From: Pelistega indica
GTDB taxonomy: Bacteria > Pseudomonadota > Gammaproteobacteria > Burkholderiales > Burkholderiaceae_B
Assembly (NCBI RefSeq): GCF_000506865.1
Contig: NZ_AYSV01000096.1
Location: forward strand, 17 to 40,673
DNA: 40,657 bases
Direction: 5' to 3'
The translations under genes and the position numbers were made by a program. How positions within the stretch are numbered: the first letter of the stretch is position 1; each line of letters starts with the position of its first letter. The notes below the pieces were generated by a model. It did no database searches and was not told the origin of the DNA. It worked only from the letters and a program-made list of their open reading frames with translations. Below are positions 16,057 through 27,900 of the stretch, in pieces.

Positions 16057-17091
16057 CTACTCAAACGCCGCTGCTGCCCTTTGTAATCGATCATTTAAGG
16101 CTTCCCAATTATCATCATCTTGTGGAAGTGATTGCACCATAATACGCTGAAACCCTTTAGTATCTAATTGACGTAACAAGGCATAAATATCATGCGCATA
16201 ATCTTGTGCATTGGTCGATACATTAAAATAATTTAAATTTGAACTACTTGGCAATGTATCTATATCTGCAAAAGTCAACACAGCCCATTTCTCTATTGCA
16301 GGCACCAGACTCGGTAACCTATCTAGATCTGCTTCTTTGATAAGTTGTAAGGGAGTATTAGGCGCATAATGTGCTTTCAAAGAACCTGAAACACGTGGCG
16401 CTGATTTATCTGGACTAGCCGGCTGGTAGCCCAAAACTTCTGCCAATTGTGATCGGGTAATATGCCCCGGTCTTAGTAAAACAGCCCCTACCCCATCTTT
16501 AACACGAGAAAGATCTACAATCGTCGATTCAATTCCAATTTCCGAATCATCCCCTTCTAATACAGACAATATTCCTGAGGCTATTTCTTCAGGGAATTCA
16601 GAAAGTACATGTGCTGCACTCGTAGGTGAGACATGCCCAAACTTATTGGCAGAAGGTGCTGCCACTCCCCCTTGACCATTGGTTTTTAGCATAGCAAACG
16701 CTTTTAATAATTGCTGTGCCACGGGATGAGAGGGGCATCGAATACCAATACTATTTTGTCCACCACTCACAGCAGAAGGAATATGATCAGCCTTGGGGAG
16801 GATAAGCGTTAAAGGACCTGGCCAAAACGCCTCCATTAAAGCAAATGCTTCCTCTGGGACAGAAGAGGTCCAATACTGAATGTTTGCATCTGGCGGAATA
16901 TGTACAATCAGTGGATGATTAGCTGGACGTCCTTTGGCTTGATAAATCTTTGCAACAGCATCAGGATTTTCAGCATCTGCTCCTAAACCATAGACTGTTT
17001 CAGTCGGAAAAGCGACTAATTCTCCATTTAACAGTTTTTTAGCCGCTTCGATAATACTTGAATCAAATAAATAAGTATCAGACATGTGCAT
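16057..17091 (-). CDS. tsaC: L-threonylcarbamoyladenylate synthase, Sua5 type
   Basis: 344 residues. It makes threonylcarbamoyl-AMP from Thr, bicarbonate and ATP for the t6A modification at position 37 of ANN-decoding tRNAs. The YrdC domain (about 1-205) shows GELVAFPTETVYGLGADA, KIYQAKGRPANHPLIVH and VSPTSAAHV. A linker (APRVSGSLKAHYAPNTP) leads to the C-terminal Sua5 domain, so this is the long Sua5 form and not short TsaC. ATG at 17091 (or 17085) lies inside the end of purK, overlapping by 14 bases, so translation is coupled. It is the last gene of purC-purE-purK-Sua5. Confidence 0.93.
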   Translation of the reverse strand: MHMSDTYLFDSSIIEAAKKLLNGELVAFPTETVYGLGADAENPDAVAKIYQAKGRPANHPLIVHIPPDANIQYWTSSVPEEAFALMEAFWPGPLTLILPKADHIPSAVSGGQNSIGIRCPSHPVAQQLLKAFAMLKTNGQGGVAAPSANKFGHVSPTSAAHVLSEFPEEIASGILSVLEGDDSEIGIESTIVDLSRVKDGVGAVLLRPGHITRSQLAEVLGYQPASPDKSAPRVSGSLKAHYAPNTPLQLIKEADLDRLPSLVPAIEKWAVLTFADIDTLPSSSNLNYFNVSTNAQDYAHDIYALLRQLDTKGFQRIMVQSLPQDDDNWEALNDRLQRAAAAFE

Positions 17092-18265
17092 TCAAATGTA
17101 AAATTTCACTTACTTGACGGGCATAGTGTAATACCTGTTGAGGGTCTTTATTGACAATATTCACATGCCCCATCTTACGCCCTTTTCTAGCCTCAGCCTT
17201 TCCGTACAAATGTAAATGTACACCAGGTAAGGCTAGCACTTTATCCCAGTCTGGTTCTTTGGCTTCTTGACTATCAATAAACCAACTATCCCCAAGAATA
17301 TTCAGCATAATTGTCGGTGCTAATAAATCTGTTGCTCCTAATGGCATGCCTGCTAATACACGAACTTGCTGTTCAAATTGGCTAGTAAGACAAGCATTCA
17401 TTGTGTAATGACCGCTATTATGGGGGCGTGGTGCAATTTCATTGGCTACCACACTATCATCTTCTAGAATAAAAAACTCAACACACATAACACCAAAGTA
17501 GTTTAGACCTGAAGCAATTTTAATGGCGGCATCTTTGGCTTTTTGTTCGATGATAGAAGAAATAGATTCAATCCCTACCACTGAACTAGATAAGATTCCA
17601 TTAATATGAGTATTCACGCCAACCGGAAAGGTAACTACATCACCAGAGAAACCTCGTGCCATAACAACAGATATTTCTTTTTTCAATGGCAACATAGCTT
17701 CTAGTACGCAAGGTACTTCACCAAATGATTTAAACGCTTCTACAGCCTCATCTAGTGTCTTAACTCTTGCTTGTCCTTTACCGTCATAACCTAATCGTGC
17801 TGCTTTTAAAATACCAGGGAATAATGTCGTTGGAACTTGCTCTAAATCGGCTAGTGTCCTGATTTCAGCATAAGGGGCAACATCAATACCTTGAGACGCA
17901 ATAAAGGCCTTTTCAGCAATACGATCTTGTACAACAGCTACAGCTGCTGCTGATGGACTTACACGCGCTTGCATAGAAAGATATTTAAGACTCGTGGCTG
18001 GTACATTCTCAAACTCTGTCGTAACAGCATTTGTATAATCAAGTAGCTTAGTCAAACCTTCTTCATCATCATAACTCGCCACAACTTCATATTCAGCCAC
18101 ACTGCCAGCTGGACTTGCCATATGAGGCTCAAATACGACAACCTTATACCCCATACTCTGCGCAGCATGACAAAACATACGGCCTAATTGTCCACCACCC
18201 AATATACCCAGAGTCTGTCCAGGGTGTAATACGGTGTTATAAGGCAACGGTTGTTTTTCACTCAT
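17078..18265 (-). CDS. purK: N5-carboxyaminoimidazole ribonucleotide synthase PurK
   Basis: A 395-residue ATP-grasp enzyme that carboxylates AIR with ATP and bicarbonate to N5-CAIR in purine synthesis. The N-terminal [21 protein letters not shown] is the PurK nucleotide fold. ATP-grasp parts follow: [33 protein letters not shown], and the active-site [20 protein letters not shown]. The length is normal. Its start overlaps the end of purE by eight bases, and its end overlaps Sua5. It acts immediately before PurE, which converts N5-CAIR to CAIR. Confidence 0.97.
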   Translation of the reverse strand: MSEKQPLPYNTVLHPGQTLGILGGGQLGRMFCHAAQSMGYKVVVFEPHMASPAGSVAEYEVVASYDDEEGLTKLLDYTNAVTTEFENVPATSLKYLSMQARVSPSAAAVAVVQDRIAEKAFIASQGIDVAPYAEIRTLADLEQVPTTLFPGILKAARLGYDGKGQARVKTLDEAVEAFKSFGEVPCVLEAMLPLKKEISVVMARGFSGDVVTFPVGVNTHINGILSSSVVGIESISSIIEQKAKDAAIKIASGLNYFGVMCVEFFILEDDSVVANEIAPRPHNSGHYTMNACLTSQFEQQVRVLAGMPLGATDLLAPTIMLNILGDSWFIDSQEAKEPDWDKVLALPGVHLHLYGKAEARKGRKMGHVNIVNKDPQQVLHYARQVSEILHLNAHV

Positions 18266-18762
18266 GGCTACTTACCTCTGGTAATGTCATCGCTCTTGCT
18301 ACTTGTGTTTGTTTCTGACGAAACTCAATTAATTTAGCTCGCAGATGTTCATCCGTCATCGCCAATGTTGCGATAGCATGCAACGCAGCATTCGCTGCAC
18401 CAGCCTCGCCAATAGCAAATGTAGCCACAGGCACTCCCTTAGGCATTTGTACAATAGATAGCAACGAATCCTCACCTCGCAAATACCGTGATGGCACAGG
18501 TACGCCAAATACAGGTACCTCTGTTAATGCGGCCATCATACCCGGCAAATGTGCTGCTCCTCCTGCACCGGCAATAATAGCTCGAATACCATTTGCATAG
18601 GCTTTTGCACCATACTCCACCATATCATGAGGCATTCTATGTGCTGAAATCACTTGTGCTTCATACTCAACACCAAAATCTTTTAAAATGCGTACAGCAT
18701 TTTGTCATGATATCCCAATCACTAGAGGAGCCCATAATGACGCCAACTTTAGCTACAGTCAT
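18258..18762 (-). pseudogene. purE: N5-carboxyaminoimidazole ribonucleotide mutase PurE, frame broken near codon 20
   Basis: Cytosolic PurE of purine synthesis. The first 20 codons ([20 protein letters not shown]) and the later [27 protein letters not shown] and [15 protein letters not shown] are all canonical but lie in two frames. The break is at the TTTT run 18700-18703 (AAAA on the coding strand): removing one base reads ATG ACA AAT GCT GTA and restores a single 167-residue protein of the usual length. The downstream open part alone (18653-18258) lacks the N-terminal phosphate-binding loop. The gene lies between purC (41-bp gap) and purK (8-bp overlap). Because the operon is otherwise intact, a sequencing error is more likely than true loss. 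Confidence 0.88.
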
Positions 18763-18803
18763 GTCTAATCCTAACTCGATTTAAATATAAATAAATTTTT
18801 ATA

Positions 18804-19682
18804 TTAGCCACGTAAACGATCTAACGCTTCACGATATTTAGCCGCTGTTTTTTCCAATACATCTTTAGGCAAACGTGGCGCAGGAGGTGTTTTATCCCAT
18901 ACCTGTGTCTCTAACCAATCACGTACAAATTGTTTATCAAAAGATGCTGGACTTGTACCCTCTTGATAAGTATCAGCCGGCCAAAAGCGAGAGGAATCAG
19001 GCGTCAACACTTCATCCATTAAATGGAGTTTGCCATTTTCATCAAGACCAAACTCAAATTTTGTGTCAGCAATAATAATGCCTTTTGTTGCTGCGTAGTC
19101 AGAGGCTTCTTTGTATAAGCGCAAAGTAACGTCACGAATCTGCTCAGCTAGCTCTTTACCTACTACATTCACTACATGCTCAAAGCTCACATTTTCATCA
19201 TGCTCACCTAAGTCTGCCTTTGCCGCAGGTGTAAAAATAGGCTCTGGTAATTTACTGGCTTGTTTTAAGCCTTCAGGTAATTTAACCCCACAAACAGAGC
19301 CCGTTGCTTGATAATCTTTCCAGCCAGAGCCAATAATATAGCCACGAGCTACCGCCTCAACCAGCACTGGTTTCAATCTTTTCACTACCATCGCACGCCC
19401 CTTGACTTGTTCGAGCTCATCAGGTGCAACAACATCTTCAGGGCGAATACCAGTTTCATGGTTTGGGATAATATGAGCAAGTTTTTTGAGCCAGAATTCT
19501 GTTAGCTCAGTAAGTACCTGACCTTTACCTGGAATCGGGTCATCTAAAATTACATCAAAAGCAGAAATACGATCGCTCGCAATAATTAATAATTTGTCAT
19601 CACCCACAGCATACATGTCACGCACTTTTCCACGTGCTAATAAAGGTAACGATTTCAAACTAGATTGATGTAATGTACTCAC
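18804..19682 (-). CDS. purC: Phosphoribosylaminoimidazole-succinocarboxamide synthase (SAICAR synthetase)
   Basis: PurC ligates aspartate to CAIR using ATP in the purine pathway. 292 residues, the long bacterial/yeast form. Motifs: [30 protein letters not shown] at the N-terminus (nucleotide site), then [32 protein letters not shown], and [17 protein letters not shown] for the substrate and metal. The frame is intact. It is the first gene of purC-purE-purK-Sua5 and is divergent from the DedA gene across about 100 bp, which must carry both promoters. Confidence 0.97.
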   Translation of the reverse strand: MSTLHQSSLKSLPLLARGKVRDMYAVGDDKLLIIASDRISAFDVILDDPIPGKGQVLTELTEFWLKKLAHIIPNHETGIRPEDVVAPDELEQVKGRAMVVKRLKPVLVEAVARGYIIGSGWKDYQATGSVCGVKLPEGLKQASKLPEPIFTPAAKADLGEHDENVSFEHVVNVVGKELAEQIRDVTLRLYKEASDYAATKGIIIADTKFEFGLDENGKLHLMDEVLTPDSSRFWPADTYQEGTSPASFDKQFVRDWLETQVWDKTPPAPRLPKDVLEKTAAKYREALDRLRG

Positions 19683-19783
19683 GATAAGCCCTTTAAATTA
19701 CAAAAAATGATGGCTTATTTTACTACAAATAGCTCTATTTTCCCTTACAATATCCGTTGATTTTATTATTCACCCACAGACTC

Positions 19784-20416
19784 ATGATTTCAACTATTAT
19801 TGATTTTATTCTTCACATTGATCAACACTTGACCGCCTTATCTGCCAGTTACGGACTTTGGATTTATGCCATTTTATTTCTGATTATTTTTTGTGAAACA
19901 GGTCTTGTAGTTACTCCTTTTCTTCCGGGGGATTCTTTACTATTTGCTGCGGGTGGTATTGCCGCTGTTGGGGGAATGAATATTCATGTCATGGTGGGTG
20001 TCCTCATTGCGGCAGCGATACTAGGTGATGTGGTTAATTTCACCATTGGAAAGTTTTTTGGGCAAAGACTATTTTCTAATCCAGATTCAAAAATTTTCCG
20101 TCAAAGCTATTTAGACAAAACACATGCATTCTACGAAAAATATGGAGGTAAAACCATTATCATTGCTCGTTTTGTACCTATCATCCGTACCTTTGCTCCC
20201 TTTGTTGCGGGTATGGCAAATATGCATTATGGGAATTTTTTACGCTATAACGTTATTGGTGGTGCATTATGGGTTGTCCTTTTCTCTTATGCAGGATATT
20301 TCTTTGCTAATATTCCAGTTGTCAAAAATAACCTCGGCTTAGTATTAGTAGCCATTATTATTATTTCTGTCTTACCTGCTGTGATAGAGGTTATTAGAGC
20401 AAAACGTAGTAAATAG
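19784..20416 (+). CDS. dedA: DedA-family inner-membrane protein
   Basis: About 210 residues from the ATG at 19784; an in-frame TTG at 19757 would add nine residues. DedA proteins are polytopic flippase-like membrane proteins that recycle undecaprenyl-phosphate or phospholipids and support envelope homeostasis. Visible signatures are [19 protein letters not shown] (re-entrant loop with the acidic residue), the conserved GRFVPIIR-like [19 protein letters not shown], and [13 protein letters not shown]. At least four hydrophobic stretches are present. It is divergent from purC and convergent with fba, ending before a shared hairpin terminator. Confidence 0.92.
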   Translation: MISTIIDFILHIDQHLTALSASYGLWIYAILFLIIFCETGLVVTPFLPGDSLLFAAGGIAAVGGMNIHVMVGVLIAAAILGDVVNFTIGKFFGQRLFSNPDSKIFRQSYLDKTHAFYEKYGGKTIIIARFVPIIRTFAPFVAGMANMHYGNFLRYNVIGGALWVVLFSYAGYFFANIPVVKNNLGLVLVAIIIISVLPAVIEVIRAKRSK

Positions 20417-20561
20417 TTAAACCACTTTGGGCATTATTATGTTTATACCCTGTCAGTTTTTTAGTATTTAAGAATTGTTGGCTAAACAACGGTTAAATCT
20501 TACCCCTATCATGACCCACACTAACTGGCTATACGGCAATAATCACCACTCTCCCAACAAC

Positions 20562-20602
20562 AAATAACTCCATAAACACTATATGCCTATGGAGTTATTT
20601 TT
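20562..20602. terminator. Bidirectional terminator between dedA and fba
   Basis: A 13-bp stem (20562-20574 with 20588-20600, aaataactccata/tatggagttattt) with T-rich 3' sides on both strands. It lies 28 bp after the fba stop on the minus strand and 145 bp after dedA on the plus strand. Confidence 0.75.
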
Positions 20603-20627
20603 GTCACAACACACTAACAATCAGCGA

Positions 20628-21692
20628 TTACTTCACTTGTTGTGCTAGTTCACCTTTTGCATAGCGAGCAGCCATATCCACTAATGAAATTGGTTTAATT
20701 TTGCTAGCTTGACCAGCCGCACCAAATGCCTCATAACGGGCGATACATACTTTTTTCGCCGCCTCACGTGCTGGTTTATTGAACTCACGTGGGTCAAATT
20801 TTGAAGGGTTTTCAAACAAGAAACGGCGCACTGCTGCCGTCATCGCTAAACGAATATCTGTATCAATATTCACTTTGCGAACACCATATTTAATCGCTTC
20901 TTGAATTTCTTCTACAGGCACACCGTAAGTTTCTTTCATATCACCACCGAATTGACGAATTTCTTCGAGCAACTCTTGAGGTACGCTTGAAGAACCATGC
21001 ATCACGATATGTGTGTTAGGTAAGCGAGCGTGAATCTCTTTGATACGTTGGATAGAAAGAATATCACCTGTCGGCTTACGTGTGAATTTGTAAGCACCAT
21101 GACTTGTACCAATAGCAATTGCCAACGCATCAACCTGCGTTTGACGAACAAAGTCAGCTGCTTGCTCAGGGTCTGTCAATAATTGTTCACGTGTCAATGT
21201 ACCATCTGCACCGTGACCATCTTCTTTATCACCCTGCATTGTTTCTAATGAGCCCAATACACCTAACTCACCCTCAACAGAGATACCCAAGGCATGAGCC
21301 ATTTGAACAACTTCTTTCGTTACATCAACATTGTACTCATAACTAGCGACTGATTTACCGTCAGACATTAAGGATCCATCCATCATCACACTAGAGAAAC
21401 CTAAATCAATAGCTCCTTTACAAATAGCTGGCGATTGTCCATGATCTTGATGCATGACAACCGGAATTTCAGGATAAGACTCTACAGCCGCTTGAATTAA
21501 ATATTTCAAGAAATGTTCACCCGCATATTTACGTGCACCAGCAGAAGCTTGCATGATAACAGGGCTATTGGTTTCTTTGGCGGCTTCCATAATCGCTTGA
21601 ACTTGTTCAAGATTATTCACATTAAAGGCTGGTAAGCCATAACCATTTTCCGCCGCATGGTCTAATAATTGACGCATTGACACGAGTGCCAT
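20628..21692 (-). CDS. fba: Fructose-bisphosphate aldolase, class II
   Basis: A 354-residue zinc-dependent aldolase for fructose 1,6-bisphosphate (and possibly sedoheptulose 1,7-bisphosphate). Zinc-binding and catalytic parts: [40 protein letters not shown] (Glu ligands), [14 protein letters not shown] (His), [14 protein letters not shown] and [13 protein letters not shown]. This is the long form common in beta- and alphaproteobacteria. It is downstream of the amidase gene by about 95 bp on the same strand and is followed by a terminator. In relatives fba follows pyk and pgk; here three other genes lie between pgk and fba. Confidence 0.96.
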   Translation of the reverse strand: MALVSMRQLLDHAAENGYGLPAFNVNNLEQVQAIMEAAKETNSPVIMQASAGARKYAGEHFLKYLIQAAVESYPEIPVVMHQDHGQSPAICKGAIDLGFSSVMMDGSLMSDGKSVASYEYNVDVTKEVVQMAHALGISVEGELGVLGSLETMQGDKEDGHGADGTLTREQLLTDPEQAADFVRQTQVDALAIAIGTSHGAYKFTRKPTGDILSIQRIKEIHARLPNTHIVMHGSSSVPQELLEEIRQFGGDMKETYGVPVEEIQEAIKYGVRKVNIDTDIRLAMTAAVRRFLFENPSKFDPREFNKPAREAAKKVCIARYEAFGAAGQASKIKPISLVDMAARYAKGELAQQVK

Positions 21693-21787
21693 ACAAAAAC
21701 TCCTAGATAATTTGAAAATCTATAATTTCTCTATTTTAAAGCGTATTAAGACTAAAGACTATTTAACCTTCAAAACTTAATAAAAAA

Positions 21788-22597
21788 TTATACTAACCGA
21801 CGATTGGCTAAACAAGGTAATAACTCTCTCACCTCTTCTATTCTCTTGATCGAAAGATCTTGAACTTGTATACCCACTTGTTCGCCACAGCTAGCTAATA
21901 CAAATCCCATAGGGTCAATAACCATACTTTGACCCACGCCTTTAGGTGCCGTTTGTCCACTCGCTAACACATATGAGGTATTTTCTACTGCTCGTGTGCG
22001 TAGCAATAAATCCCAATGCATTTCTTTATATGCGCCAGGTATCCAATTCGCACTAATACTTAACACATTAACTCCTCTACTCACTAAAGCACGAGCTAAT
22101 TCAGGAAAGCGCAAATCATAGCAATTAATCAAACCAAAGCAAAATTCTTTAATCTTAAAAATACCAAACATTGAACCATCTTCATAAAGCGTTCCAGGTT
22201 GTACTTTGTCAGATTCTTTAAATTTGAACGCATCATATACGTGAATCTTATTGTATTGGCTAATCACTTCCCCTTTATTATTCAATACTAATAATTGGTT
22301 CTGTACACGTTGCTCTGCAGGATCTTTATTAAGACTCAGTACACCAACAACAATATGCATATTATGCTGGATGCTTAATTGCTTGATAAACTCAATAAAG
22401 TCTGGTGTATGCCGTTGTGACATCTCTCTCAATACATTAAGCTCTGATGCAAAAGAGCACATTGATGCTTCCGGAAGTACCAATAACTCAACTTTTGCCA
22501 TGGCAGCTTTACTGACAAGTTGGCTAATAAATTGCTTATTTTCTTCTATATCATTACTGGCAGGAAATTGCCCCACCGCTACTTTTAACGTATCCAT
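21788..22597 (-). CDS. Carbon-nitrogen hydrolase (nitrilase superfamily; Nit1/deaminated glutathione amidase-like)
   Basis: A 269-residue cytosolic amidase. The Glu-Lys-Cys triad is complete: Glu in LLVLPEASMCSF (about residue 43), Lys in YNKIHVYDAF (about 114), and Cys in GLINCYDLRFPELAR (about 150). The YDLRFPE segment places it in the Nit1/Nit2/omega-amidase branch; deaminated glutathione amidase, a metabolite-repair enzyme, is the best guess, but the substrate is inferred. It lies between pbpC and fba on the minus strand with gaps of 83 and 95 bp, so it may be part of a longer transcript. Confidence 0.88.
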   Translation of the reverse strand: MDTLKVAVGQFPASNDIEENKQFISQLVSKAAMAKVELLVLPEASMCSFASELNVLREMSQRHTPDFIEFIKQLSIQHNMHIVVGVLSLNKDPAEQRVQNQLLVLNNKGEVISQYNKIHVYDAFKFKESDKVQPGTLYEDGSMFGIFKIKEFCFGLINCYDLRFPELARALVSRGVNVLSISANWIPGAYKEMHWDLLLRTRAVENTSYVLASGQTAPKGVGQSMVIDPMGFVLASCGEQVGIQVQDLSIKRIEEVRELLPCLANRRLV

Positions 22598-22680
22598 TGC
22601 TTACCCATTCATGAACTTTGTTTATGACTATTACAAATCATTTGTTTTTATCATAACCGAGAAACAGATAATTATTTAGA

Positions 22681-24910
22681 TTAACGTATTCCTCGCACAG
22701 AAAAATGCACTTCGTCTAGTTTCCTACCATCAATTGAGAATAATTCAAGCGTAAATTTACCTGTTGTAATGGGGAGATAATACGGGTTTTCTCGGCTAAT
22801 TTCTTTCCCATTCAAATACCAAATAATATGATCTGCTCGTTGCTGATTAACATTATTTGCGGCTAGTTTTAAAGCTTGCTGAGACACTGGAATATCAGGA
22901 TCGATGGCAATAATTGTGCCATCTGTAGGCTGACTAATCATGGTATTAACTGTAACATCGGTCGTTATATCTGACTCGTCTTTATGCGGTGATTGTTGTG
23001 ATAGTCTTACCACATCCATTTCTGTACCATGAATAAAAAACTCTTGTCGATCTGCCTCAACAGTAGGCTCATAATGCACTTGTTTCGCCACTATCCCTTG
23101 AGGCATTGGGTCAAAAAATACATTATTATTTTTATGCAAATAATCCATCACATCATGCCAAATAGGTGCAGCCCCAGAAACACCACTAATATTACGCATA
23201 CTTTCGCCTGCACTATTACCCACCCAAACCCCAACGGTATATTTCGGTGACCAACCTATTGTCCAATTATCTCGCATATCTTTACTGGTTCCCGTTTTTA
23301 CCGCCGTATGATAAGGCGTACTCAAAGCACTATCCAAACCAAAAGTGATAGTTCTTGCTGTCCGATCAGATAAAATGTGTTGGATGATCCATGCACTTTG
23401 CTCACTAAATACACGTATTTCTTTTCCCGTATCTTTGGTGCGATTTTCTGATTGATGAGGGTTTGAATACTCAGAATTTATCCATTGTACTGGCGAATAA
23501 ATCCCTTTATTGGCTAATGCACGATAAGCATTGGTTAAACTTAATAAGGTAATATCCGCACTTCCTAGAGCAAGACTATAGCCATAATAGTCACCACTTT
23601 CATACAAAGGCAGCCCCAAAGCAACCAATTCATCTCGAAAATCTTCAGCACCTATCATAGTTAAAGTTTGTACGGCAGGAATATTCAATGACGATGCCAA
23701 TGCTGTACGAACAGATACCCATCCTTTAAAGCCTTTATCATAATTTTGAGGAATATATAAACCTGTATCAACAGCGACACTCATTTCACTATCATTCAGT
23801 AATGATGCTGCTGTCAATAATCTATTATCAAACGCCTGAGCATAAAGAAAAGGTTTTAAGGTTGATCCTGCTTGACGCAATGCTTGCACATGGTCTACCT
23901 GAGACGCATTCGATAAGTTGGCTGATGACCCTAGATAGGCAAGAATTTCACCAGAGTTATTATCCAGAACGACCACAGCAGCATCACTCACTTTTTCTTG
24001 GAACAGCTCAACTAATCTAGCATGCACTCGTTGCTTCACATATTGCTGCAATTTCTTATCTATGGTTGAACGGATAACGGGTGGTATAGTAAGTTTATTT
24101 TTTTGATACTCACTTAATAACGCTCTAGCATAATGAGGGGTTTCTTCTGGATTATCTAAATAATAACTTTGCGGAGAGTTTACAGCATTCGCAATAAAGT
24201 CTGGCATATAGTCACATGTCTTCGACTCTATTAATAAACAAGCACGTTTTGCCAATAGAGAAACAGATACATTTGGTGCCCGTAGCATCGCTGCTAATAC
24301 ACTCGCTTCCCGTTTATTCAACGCATAGGTATATTTTTGGAAAAAAGTCTTAGCACCACTTGGCATACCTACCACCTCACCTCTTAATGGCACAAGATTA
24401 AGATAGGCCTCCAAAATTTGTGCCTTTGTCCAATGCATTTCTAGACTTTGAGCATAGTATAGTTGTTTTATTTTTTGCCATAATCTACGTTGTCCGCTAC
24501 CTTGCAATGAAGGGTCTAATAAACCTACTAATTGCATCGTGATAGTAGATGCCCCTCCGTTTATCTACCTGCAGCAAGTAGCCCCTGAAAGCATTTGCTA
24601 AGGCAATCCAATCAACACCATGATGCTGATAAAAACGTTTATCTTCTGAACGCAAAACGGCTTGTTTCAAATGTTCTGAAAAGTCTTTTTCCTCAACCCA
24701 CTCACTTTTTCTCGTATCAAAGTCAGTTCGAATAGAAGATAATGATTGTTGTTGTCTATCAAAAATTTGGATATAAGAGCTTTGATTATTTTGTCTAACA
24801 GATTGATACGTTGGGGTATCAATAGTGGCAATAATTATTCTCGATACTAATAAAAAAAGCATCGCAAGGATTAATAAAAACACTAGGCTCTTGACTAGAT
24901 ATTTTCTCAT
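22681..24910 (-). pseudogene. pbpC: Penicillin-binding protein 1C (PbpC), frame broken inside the transglycosylase domain
   Basis: A bifunctional glycosyltransferase (GT51) and transpeptidase anchored in the inner membrane. The ATG at 24910 follows AAGGA by six bases. N-terminal part: a membrane helix, then the GT51 motif RSEDKRFYQHHGVDW. Frame 1 runs past the break into GIYYHD and ends at 24497; the second frame resumes as STITMQLVGLLDPS. A one-base change in the CCCC run 24552-24555 (removal of one, or gain of two) joins them into about 743 residues, normal for PbpC. The transpeptidase part keeps GSTLKPF (SxxK Ser), SLN and KTGTSKD, followed by the PbpC-specific C-terminal domain ending FSVRGIR. 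It lies 35 bp behind the alpha-2-macroglobulin gene, its usual partner. Confidence 0.88.
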
Positions 24911-24945
24911 GTTCAATCCTTGGATGCTTTCTCACTCACTCGTCA

Positions 24946-27900
24946 TTAGTGAGTTTTCACATAAAAGTCAGTATTAATTGTTTCTCCAAATACAGACGGT
25001 GCATACATACCTTCAACTCGTGTTGGTGGCATAGTAAATCGACCGACACTATTTAATCTCACCGTGTAACTAAGGTTAACCTCTCCCTGATCCACGAACT
25101 GATAATAGGCACGATAAATATCCGCCTTACGTTCCACAAAATCAGGATTTAGATAGTTATCTTCGGTATTCTGACTATTCGATAAAATAGCAGAGTCACG
25201 ACCTAAACCACTACCTAAAATAGTTGATCCACTTGGAACAGGATCGCTTAGCACTACCCATGTCATCGGTGCATCGGCTGTAATTTTAATTTTTACACGA
25301 TACACATCGCCAACTGACCATTGTCCAGTAAGTCGTCGTGTGACAGGCTCAATCACCTTTTCTACCCGATAACCAGCATATGTTGGCTCAACAGGATTCA
25401 CTGCTGCTAGTGTTGAGACTGTTGCCCATACCGTTCCTTTACCCGCTAAATTTAGGTGTAAATTGGCTGGTTTTTTATCGAGCCAAGGCGTAACTATTGT
25501 TTGATTCAATGCTACGCCATTCCACTGTTGTGGCTCACCATACCCAGCACCACTCATGCGAATATTAACTTCACCACTCGCTGGGACACGCTCAAATACT
25601 CGGCTAAAGTTCTTAATCGCCAACGCCCCTAACACATTATTAGTCGTCATACCCCATTGACCTTTATCCTGTGCTTTAACTAAAGCATTAGTAAGATACG
25701 GCACCTCTTCTTTCCACATTGGATCATTAGCTACAGCGGAAATTAGTCTGGCTAAGACAGTTTTGTTATCCTCCATCAGCCACCATAAACCATTCAGTTT
25801 AGTCGCCTCTTTGAATACCATACTATCGCCTTGTTTAACCATTTTATTCAAAATAGCTTCACGCAATATTTTCAGTCCCTGTTTCTGGTCAACACCGTCT
25901 AAATGCTGATAAATCGTATACAGATTAACAAGACCTAAGGCTGTATAGGAATCATTTAATGAATAATTATCAAGCATATTAGGGGTAACGGCATTATATC
26001 TTGCCGCCGCCGCCAATAAAGTCAATTGATAATCGACTGAATCTGGTAATGGTTTCCAGTCACGGTTACGGTTTACTCTACCTTGTAAATAATTGACCAA
26101 GGCTTCTAACATTTTTTGTCTAGCATTTTCAGGGATTTCAAATGGCTGCCCAACTTTTGCTGACTCTGCAGAAATAGATAATAGGTAAGCATTGAGTAAA
26201 GGGCTTCCTTGTAGATAAGCTGATGGGTAATAACGTACAAAGCCTAAATCATCCATATAGCTAGAAATTTGTGCCATCAAGTCATTCCAAGCAGAATGGT
26301 CATCTAACCCTAACGCTACTGATGCTTGTTGTTCAAAGCAAATATAGGGATACTCTTTAAAATAGCGTTTTACACCATCAAGACTGGCACTTAGATTTTT
26401 CTGCAATTGTACTTGGATACCGCCACGAACTTTATCATTAATGGTTAAAGCCCTAGTCGGTGCTTGAATAGGCACATTAGTTCCCTTTGAATCGGCGGCA
26501 ATACTAATAAGCTGAGCATTTCTGATGGTAACAGGCACATAAGGAATTAATGCTTGGTTAATCACTACACGATCTTGAGCGGGTTTTTGAACCGATGCAT
26601 TAGCTTCTTTAGCATTAAATGTCCATACCAAGTTCTGACGTCCCTCAGTATCACTTAATCGAATAGGATCTACCGACCATGTCATTGTCTGTGCTCTACC
26701 AGCAGGGATACTCACCTCTCTAGGCTCTAGCGATAATGCTTGATCATGCCCTTTCTTAACACTACCATCTACAGTTACCGTCATCGTTCTATCGGTAGTA
26801 TTTCTTAGGGTAATTTGTGCTTCAAATGCATCGGCATCGCGAATGACAAGCGGTAATCCAGAAATAATCTGCAAGTCTTGACGACTAGACAAATCAATTT
26901 TTTGCGTACCTAAATAAGTCATTACCTGATTCAGCAACAGCAACTACCTCAAATTGAGAAATACTATCGTTTAATGGGAATTCGACTTTTGCCGTTCCTT
27001 TATCATCTAGGACAAGATTGGCTTTCCAAAATACCAATGCATCGAATAACTCGCGTGTTGGTGCCAAACCACCGCCACCACCAGCAGGAATAGCCTTACG
27101 TCCATAGTGACGTCGTCCGACAATCTCACCTTGAGCTGTCGCTGTTTCGATATCCCAAGAACGTTCTGGGTTCATCACTGCCAATAAATCAGTCGTATTA
27201 TTTTTTGCTAATTCCAATAATGCCTTATCAACAACAAACAAGGTTACATTGGCATTACTGGCAGGTTGGTTGTTTGGCAAGGTAGCAGAAATATCAACGG
27301 TTGCCTTTTCTTTCACTTGATAAACTGCCTTATCAAGTTTCAACGCTAGGTCGATTTTTTGCTGAGAATTATCGACATTAACCTTTACCACACCCATTCT
27401 GAATGATGGTTTGGCTAAGTCAATAAGTGTACTTGCCCCATTAGATTGCTCATCATTGGCTAACCAAACTTTACCTGCATCACTTTTGTCACCACGAATT
27501 CTTCCACGCACAGATAACACATTGACATAAACATTTGGCAACCAATTTTGCTCAACTTTAAGCTTAAAGGTTGAACTATTTTTCTCGAAATTAACCACTT
27601 TATATTCAAGAATATTTTCACGCTCAATACTCACCAATGCCGTTGCTTGACTGAATGGAATACGTACATCAAAAACAGCCTCATCACCGATTTTGTACTC
27701 TTTTTTATCAGTAATAACGTCTACTCTATCAGTATCATTTCCGGTATACCAAGAGGCTCCTTCAAATACCCATAGCGGAGAATTAACGATGAACTCATTA
27801 TTATTAGCATCTTTGGCCACCGCTGTTAAATCTAACTCCCCCTCCTCTTTGAGTTGTACCTTACATTTTAATACCCCTTCACTATTACTAGTACCTGAGC